Assembly (NCBI GenBank): GCA_005406025.1
Contig: BGZK01000086.1
Span: 620,001 to 684,000 of the forward strand
Origin: Eumeta japonica
Lineage: Eukaryota; Arthropoda; Insecta; Lepidoptera; Psychidae
DNA length: 64,000 nt
Reading direction: 5' to 3'
Numbering within the stretch: position 1 is the stretch's first letter; each line of letters starts with the position of its first letter. The position numbers were made by a program, and so were the translations under genes. Positions 59,101 through 64,000 of this stretch are shown one piece after another. Below the pieces are notes generated by a model that made no database searches, was not told where the DNA came from, and worked only from the letters and a program-made list of their open reading frames with translations.

Positions 59101-61292
59101 CATATAATAATTTCAGTGCATTAAAACCTACTGTTCTAACATTTTTTTAAATTCGCATTTCAGCAAATTTTTCTGTATTGAATGTCATTTTTTTATAATT
59201 TTTACATTTCAGTAAAAATTCTTCCACAAATTTTTGCCAACTTAGTAAAATCAGATCCAGGTCTGGTGCGTGAGCGGCCTGATCCCATAGTGTACCGCTG
59301 CAAAAAGTGCCGAAGAGTAGTCGCTTCGCAGAGCAACATTATCCCACATGTACCTAGGCAGGTTAGTTATTAAAATAATTCTTATTGACATGCAAAAAGG
59401 AAGACATTATACATTGCTTTGGAATCATATTTAAAGAAGTAAACCTAATATTGTTTTCTATTATTAGTAAAAGCACCATTTTATCGTGAGCTATTGCTCA
59501 AACTATTTCTAGCTAGAACTGAGCTGGTAGCCTGGCTGTGCTTGTCTGTAATCTGACTATACTCAGCTTTGTATAAGCTATTGAAATTATCAGCATTTGA
59601 TTATTAGTTTTACAGAATAGATGTGTTTTTAATTTGAAACTTTATTCAAATTACATCCTTTTAAAATAAACACAAAAAGCCTAAGTTAATATTATTGTTA
59701 GGAACCACCTGTTTTAGAGTAACAAACATTGTAGCAAATATGATTGCAGAAATCACCTCAATATCAATGACAACTGCATATCCTTATACCCAAAAAAGTG
59801 TAATATTAAATATTATATTAATTCTGTAAACAATTTTGTTTGGACTTTTAAATTGCAATCATCTTCTAACTTCAGAATTAAGTAGGACCACATGCTATTT
59901 TTTTAACTTATGACACTGTCTAAGATATATCATTAAACTCTATAAAGTAATTTGCTAAATTATAAATTCTTAAAATATGCAAGGCATATATATACTTTGA
60001 AGAAAATTAACTTTACCTTGGTGAAAATAATTGTAAATTTATCAGAGAGTGTTAGCAATGTTTATTGTCTTATCTACTGATACTGTTTATGCTTATCCTG
60101 TATAATATCGGAGCGATTTTTAGTGGACACAAATATTCCTGGAGAAATGTTGAACATTGCAACAGTGTGCAAATTCATTTAGTGGTTTTCAAGATTAGTA
60201 CACACTAGACACTCGCCAAGAACTTTCATTTATTCTATGTATAGATAAAATTTTGTTAAGTATTTCAATGTTAATTAAGAGTATCATATTATATTGAAGT
60301 GAAAATGTAAAATTACAGGTGAAAGTTGAACTTGCAAAAAAAGGTATCAGGCCACCGCCAAGCAAATTAACCGGGCTAAATTGTGCAGAAAATGGACAAA
60401 TCCTCATAGAGAAATTGAAAAGTTTAGCCTGTCAAATAATGGATGCCACAACGCCGGAAATGCACATAGACAATACACAAATAGACACTGTTGAAAATGA
60501 TACTGGAGAAGTGAGCCAACAACATAGGCAGTTGGTCGCGACAACAAGTTCTGGCAGTGAAAAACAGTCTAGCGATGGTTATAGTGAGAATCTGCTGGAC
60601 GGTCACATTGTAGCGAGAGCAGACGCACCAGAAGTTTGTCGCTTGATGTGGTTTGTAGAACCGATGGATTGGATGAAAGATGTCCACAGTGAAGCCCAAG
60701 GGAAATTGCATTGTCCGAAATGTTATACTAAAATTGGCAGCTTCAGTTGGATTATGGGTTAGTTCATAGTTTTAATAAAAATAAATTCCTTTAGAAACTT
60801 TAAGAATAACTGTGTGTGAGTATGCGCAAAAACATTTTGAACTTATAGTAGTACACCTTGTGCTCCAAGGTGCTTAATATTTATGTAAGTACAGCTAAAG
60901 CACTATTTTCAAAATTGTTCTCAATTCTCAAAATACAATATTTTCAGGCTTCTATGAATTTGGTTAGAAGTATAGCCATTTCTGAAACAAAAAATATTTG
61001 GATTTGTACATTTTCTTATTTGCATGTTTTTTTTTTCAACAAAAAAATCAGAATTTTTAAAATAGATTCTATGTAATCCCGCATCACATTAAACAGCTAA
61101 TACAACAATAATGGGTAGTCATTAGCATTGTCTGGGAATATCCCTAAGTGTGATTACATATTTACTTTGTTTTGTGTATTTCTTGCAGGTTGCCGATGCC
61201 CCTGTGGCCAGAAAGTTGCGCCAGCATTCTATTTGGTACCGTCCAAGGTGGAATGGTCTAATATTGTTCAAAATGTTCAGATCACTCTGTAA
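53012..61292 (+). CDS. DUSP12: Dual-specificity protein phosphatase 12 (YVH1), complete seven-exon gene
   Basis: Joining 53012-53129, 53937-54068, 54756-54855, 57903-58138, 59213-59361, 60319-60757 and 61189-61292 gives 1278 bases, 425 codons plus a stop, with GT-AG borders and matching phases throughout. The N-terminal half is an atypical dual-specificity phosphatase: entry motif VDCIDDRLYLGN, general-acid loop ADVPKEDL and P-loop HCYFGVSRS (His116-Cys117). The C-terminal half is the DUSP12-specific zinc-binding domain: Cys225/Cys228 (YRCKKC), His241, Cys352, Cys377/Cys380 (CPKC), Cys395 and Cys397 (CRCPCG), then APAF. The family (yeast Yvh1) releases Mrt4 during late 60S ribosome maturation through the zinc domain and acts in nucleus and cytoplasm. 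The protein is longer than human DUSP12 (about 340 residues) because of an N-terminal acidic tail and a polar insert at about 250-345. All catalytic and zinc residues are intact. Confidence 0.93.
53937..54068 (+). CDS. DUSP12: DUSP12 exon 2
   Basis: Residues 40-83 plus one base: NLVSARDVKTLEKLNITHIL and on to FKYVK, the beta-strand/alpha-helix opening of the phosphatase fold. The acceptor is TTTTTACAG and the donor GTAAGT. The in-phase frame is also open upstream of the acceptor, which is why a longer start looks possible; homology supports the splice at 53937. The following 687-bp intron contains a repeat-like stretch at 54300-54560. Confidence 0.92.
54756..54855 (+). CDS. DUSP12: DUSP12 exon 3
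   Basis: Residues 84-116 and two bases of Cys117: LADVPKEDLISHLPSINAFI to VLVH. It contains the general-acid Asp of the ADVP loop and ends in the middle of the catalytic cysteine codon (TG|T). The acceptor is TTATTTTCAG and the donor GTAAGT. Confidence 0.93.
55215..55335 (+). mobile_element. tRNA-derived SINE fragment
   Basis: AGTGGTTAAGAGCGTTGCCTTC is a good tRNA-like A-box region, and GTGATTTTGATCATGACC about 30 bases on is a weakened B-box. It is the same type as the minus-strand fragment at 8640-8830 and is diverged and truncated. Confidence 0.4.
55464..56691 (+). mobile_element. Mariner element (cecropia-type) inside DUSP12 intron 3
   Basis: The left end TTAGGTCAGGGGAAATTTTT, preceded by TA at 55462-55463, is an imperfect inverse of the right end, which contains ACATACGAAAAAAACC and ends TTCTCAACCTTAA. 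Length is about 1.23 kb and it encloses a transposase relic in the same orientation as the host gene. It belongs to a different mariner subfamily from the two copies in the NRF-6 intron. Confidence 0.75.
55650..56600 (+). pseudogene. Mariner transposase pseudogene (cecropia-type)
   Basis: Fragments in several frames read DIYGPEAV, QNWFKRFQFGNFDVKK, ELRIDHKTVL, then after a small deletion HELTKRNLMN, then LLKCNENEPFLKRLVTGDKK, the HHDNARPHRSLATHQILR block, and finally NPDFAPSDFHLFW. These are characteristic of cecropia-type mariner transposases, the group that gave rise to the vertebrate SETMAR domain. All three catalytic Asp codons (TGDKKW, HHDNA, APSDF) survive, but stops, frameshifts and a deletion of about 45 bp near 55945 destroy the frame. 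Confidence 0.85.
57903..58138 (+). CDS. DUSP12: DUSP12 exon 4
   Basis: Completes Cys117 and encodes residues to 195. It begins YFGVSRSAAVVIAYMMEKYG, the rest of the P-loop and following helix, and continues with SKRRFVHPNVGFIAQLRLFG, a conserved dual-specificity phosphatase helix. The acceptor is TTGTTGTTTTAG and the donor GTGAGC. The following 1074-bp intron shows nothing notable. Confidence 0.93.
59213..59361 (+). CDS. DUSP12: DUSP12 exon 5
   Basis: Residues 196-245: VKILPQIFANLVKSDPGLVR, then the first zinc-binding pair in YRCKKCRRVVA (Cys225, Cys228) and His241 in IIPHVP. The acceptor is TTTACATTTCAG, the donor GTTAGT, and it ends at phase 0. The following 957-bp intron shows nothing notable. 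Confidence 0.92.
60319..60757 (+). CDS. DUSP12: DUSP12 exon 6
   Basis: Residues 246-391 plus one base. The first two thirds are a polar, low-conservation linker rich in Thr, Gln, Ser and Asp. The last third is the zinc domain: EVCRLMWFVEPMDWMKDV (compare the family's 'C-x-FIEPVQWM'), GKLHCPKC and KIGSFSW. The acceptor is AAAATTACAG and the donor GTTAGT. The following intron is 431 bp. Confidence 0.93.
61189..61292 (+). CDS. DUSP12: DUSP12 exon 7 (terminal)
   Basis: Completes Gly392 and encodes CRCPCGQKVAPAFYLVPSKV to the stop at 61290-61292. The CxCG turn and APAF match the end of the DUSP12 zinc domain. The acceptor is TATTTCTTGCAG. Confidence 0.93.
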
Positions 61293-61353
61293 AATGTAAT
61301 TAGAAATATTAGTTTTATTTCCCCAAACATTGTGTTCAATAATTGTGTAGTTA

Positions 61354-61359
61354 AATAAA
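61354..61359 (+). terminator. DUSP12: Polyadenylation signal of DUSP12
   Basis: AATAAA lies 62 bases after the stop codon and is followed by an A run and, at about 61400, TTT-rich sequence, giving a short 3' untranslated region. Confidence 0.65.
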
Positions 61360-61654
61360 AAAAGTAATTGTTGTATGTGCAGTTTGTAGGTAGTATCTTT
61401 TATTTTCTTGTTTGAACTAGCAATTAGAGGATCCAACTTAAAATGTATATATGTTTGTATAATGTTATAGATTGTATTGAAGTAAATATGCTCAATATTA
61501 TTTTAATAAATATATTTACACAGTAGAAATGCAAAGTTTAGTTAGGCGTTAGAGATACTTATATGATAGATAAGTATCAGTCAGATATCTATTGATTCTT
61601 CACATGACGATAGGGAGAAATTTCTTTCAATGATTCACTTTTATATAAGCAGGT

Positions 61655-62032
61655 CATAATTGATGTGACCGTTTTCATTTTTTGTTAAAACGGGACATTG
61701 AAAAAAATCCGCAACTGTATTACAAAAAATAAAATCACTGCTTGTTTCATATGTTAAATGAAGTAACATACAAAACAAGCAGTAATGATAATGGTGACTC
61801 GAGTCAGGAAAAGACGCTGCTGTCGCGCTTAAATGGCTTACGCCGAATAAATCCTAAGATATGTACGTGTTTTTATTGGTGTATTATTCAATTAAAAATC
61901 ACTTCCTTGACCCTTACTTGAAAATGGGACAATTCAGCGCTCCAAAGCCTTTCTCGGGGACACTGGGACAGAGTACTGAAAAAAGGGACAGTTTCGTTTA
62001 AAATGAGACGTATGGTCACTTTAGTCATAATT
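61655..62032. mobile_element. Probable non-autonomous DNA transposon with subterminal inverted repeats
   Basis: The left part TCATAATTGATGTGACCGTT, then CATTTTTTGTTAAAACGGGACA, is an imperfect inverse of the right part GGGACAGTTTCGTTTAAAATG, then AGACGTATGGTCACTTTAGT, with CATAATTAA on the outer side. Between them are TCGAGTCAGGAAAAGACG and CCAAAGCCTTTCTCGGGGAC segments but no transposase. The GTGACCATACGT-type end suggests a hAT-like non-autonomous family. Borders are approximate. Confidence 0.45.
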
Positions 62033-63384
62033 AATGTTTTGTGTTTTCTGAATTTTATTTATTGAATCTTCAGGCAAATATAATCTCTCTCAGCGAGACT
62101 TGAGAGTTTTTAGTTTACGTTGCACAGCACCTGTTTTAACAATATTAAATCTTAAATGTTGTAAAGATCGATGTGCATTGCAGTAGAATCAGATTACTTT
62201 TGAAAATTTTACAATCAACAACAAATGACTTGCTTCTCTAAAGTTCAAATGAAATAAATAATAATAATAATAAATGGTCAAAATAATAAACACCTGACAC
62301 CATGCAAGCAAGCACGTGTTAACATCAGTCATAAATTCTTTTATAATTTCTTAGAATTGGTAATCCAATATTGTATACTCTTAAATTTTTTTCTAAGAAA
62401 CAATTGTGTACATTGTCTGCAAATTTTTAGAGTCCATAACTTATATTGCTTCGAGCTATTGAGGTAAAAAGGTTCGAACAATAAAATAAGTTATACAGGG
62501 AAAATATGTACCAAAATCGCTTGTAGGGACTCCGTGATTATTTTGACTAACAGAGGGTTGAGATTTTGAGTAATGGAGGTTTTGTGGCTTGAAGGGAAGG
62601 GAACAAAACTTTTCTTAAAATTCTGGAGGTTTTTGACCTAACGACGCAAATATCTTTAAGTCAAAACTTGAAAAGGTTCAGTTGTATGATTAAGCAAATT
62701 CTACCTTATCACCGCAAATAGATACCAGAATGAAGAGCTGTGTACTCAAGCAATCTGGAAAATTTAACATAAATACACCAAAGCGTTTGCTTGCTATAGT
62801 GCAACCCACCAAAGCATGAAACACAAAATTAATACTTTTCCTAATTATAAAGAATTATTGCATGCAAAGAATTATTGTTCTGATGAAATTACTGTTACGG
62901 AACTTATACAGATTAGTCATTTGTGGACTATACGTTACATCCGATTATTAAAGACATGAAATTATTTACTAGGCCATTTAAATATTTTCATAACAGTAAT
63001 TTTTTTAATCCAAATTTAGTGTCAGAAGTATGTGGGATAATTAAAACATGGTTAAGGGGTTTAAATATTGTTTTTATTATTATATCTTCTGGTTATTAAA
63101 TTAACAATAAAATTTTTGATGTATTATTGTTTGCAAACTGCTAAATTTTATACAAAACTGTAAGGGTGGTGTATTATGTGCCACAAAGCATGCACAAAAT
63201 TCTTGTACATGGTTCTAAATCAGTTAAATAGTTAAGTTACCTGCCTACTGGACTAATGTCCAAATAGGTATAGGAGACAAAATAAGAACCTGAAGTTGTT
63301 TTGACAATTTCACACAATAAAAATTAACAATTATAACACACTGGAAAACTTTTTTCACATGTTACTAAAATCTCAGATCCACTT
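62033..63384. other. AT-rich intergenic stretch
   Basis: No recognisable gene. It holds a short TAA-type trinucleotide run at about 62258-62272 and otherwise unremarkable AT-rich sequence. Confidence 0.5.
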
Positions 63385-63639
63385 ATGAATAGTTTAAGAA
63401 AAAAGCTAACGAAAAAAGCAAATTGTTTCCATCAGAAGTTATTTAGCATGTTAAAGAGTTTATATACACCAAATAGTAATGAATATAGTTCAGAAGGTGA
63501 CAGTGAATACATTATTAACTTTGTATTCTTATTTCTGTTTATTTTAATGTTGTCTATTTTTAATAATTTATTGTTCACATATATATCGAACTTAGCTATA
63601 TTAACAAATTTTATCAGATCAGATAAATTAACCAATTAA
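63385..63639 (+). CDS. Uncharacterised 84-residue membrane-protein-like ORF
   Basis: The frame starts ATG at 63385 and ends TAA at 63637-63639. The N-terminus is basic (MNSLRKKLTKKANCFHQKLF). A short acidic Ser/Glu/Asp stretch (NEYSSEGDSEY) follows, then one strongly hydrophobic segment (FVFLFLFILMLSIFNNLLF) able to span a membrane, and a short polar tail. I recognise no family. In sequence this AT-rich a stop-free run of 84 codons is unlikely but not impossible by chance, and an overlapping minus-strand frame is also open. It could be a small gene, an exon of a longer one or a chance frame. Confidence 0.25.
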   Translation: MNSLRKKLTKKANCFHQKLFSMLKSLYTPNSNEYSSEGDSEYIINFVFLFLFILMLSIFNNLLFTYISNLAILTNFIRSDKLTN

Positions 63640-63958
63640 CAATCAGACGGACTAGCATTAGATACTAATCCATTCATTAGCGGAATTGCTTTGTATAGAT
63701 AACAACATTCTCATCCATCATAATTTTCTAGAGTAAATTACTGTCATATAAATCTGATTGTTGCTATTTTTTTTTTGCCAATGTCATCATTTCCAGGTAC
63801 TTTGTCTGTCAATAATGTCGAGTAGTGTACAAACCATTCCATTGCTCCATTTAAAATGTACCAAATCCATATCAGGGTGGTTTCAGAGTATCTGAGAAAC
63901 TTACATAGACATTCGAGAAGTATTAATTAAGTTGACAAAAGAATATAATATATATATA

Positions 63959-64000
63959 CAGGGCCGGATTTAAACTTAGTGCTGCCCCTGGGCATTGTAG
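63959..64000 (+). mobile_element. hAT-type transposon end, cut by the window edge
   Basis: CAGGGCCGGATTTAAACTTA followed by GTGCTGCCCCTGGGC has the sequence style of insect hAT terminal inverted repeats (CAGGGCCGGATT...GCCCCTGGGC). It starts right after a TATATATA stretch that could be the 8-bp target site. Only the first 42 bases are in the window. Confidence 0.55.

Noticed and set aside
60424..60711. 95-codon minus-strand frame
   Set aside because: Antisense shadow of DUSP12 exon 6.
61122..61436. 104-codon minus-strand frame
   Set aside because: It overlaps DUSP12 exon 7 in antisense and shows no recognisable features.

Overview
This is a nuclear window from an animal, most likely a moth or butterfly. 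The sequence is AT-rich, genes are split by GT-AG introns, and it carries a tRNA-headed SINE with a lepidopteran-looking tail, fold-back MITEs, mori- and cecropia-type mariners and a Jockey-like non-LTR retrotransposon. The assignment to Lepidoptera is inference from repeat types; I could run no search. No bacterial genes, operons or CRISPR arrays are present.

Two host genes are supported. On the minus strand is the 5' part of a 'nose resistant to fluoxetine-6' (NRF-6) type membrane acyltransferase gene. Exon 1 (46197 down to 45522) encodes a signal peptide, a long charged spacer and the start of the NRF domain. Exon 2 (3094 down to 2978) continues that domain in the matching reading phase. 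The two are separated by a 42.4-kb intron that fills most of the window. The remaining exons, including the multi-pass acyltransferase part, must lie left of base 1. On the plus strand is a complete seven-exon gene for DUSP12/YVH1, an atypical dual-specificity phosphatase with a C-terminal zinc-binding domain (53012-61292, 425 residues). The genes are divergent, with about 6.8 kb between their start codons.

The giant NRF-6 intron is a transposon store. It holds fold-back MITEs (3327-3550, 36111-36425), SINEs (about 4170-4440 and 8640-8830), and two decayed mori-type mariners with recognisable terminal inverted repeats (5120-6394, 18032-19277). It also holds a CA microsatellite and a seven-copy 39-bp minisatellite (7976-8259), two head-to-head 5'-truncated copies of one Jockey-like family (10720-13437 minus, 13765-14780 plus), and a pair of TA-flanked MITEs (16386-16554, 35859-36023). 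Two tracts of degenerate hexamer-like repeats, a diverged 0.9-kb-spaced duplication, long AT dinucleotide tracts and several unexplained GC-rich islands complete it. A third mariner, cecropia-type, lies in intron 3 of DUSP12. The right margin has a probable non-autonomous DNA transposon (61655-62032), a small uncharacterised membrane-protein-like ORF (63385-63639) and the first bases of a probable hAT element (63959 onward).

I found no new defence-like or metabolic system. The strongest unusual points are the phase-matched 42-kb intron, the mariner copies that both carry His at the third catalytic Asp, the head-to-head Jockey pair with its GC-rich spacer, and the unexplained duplicated block at 26873/27768.
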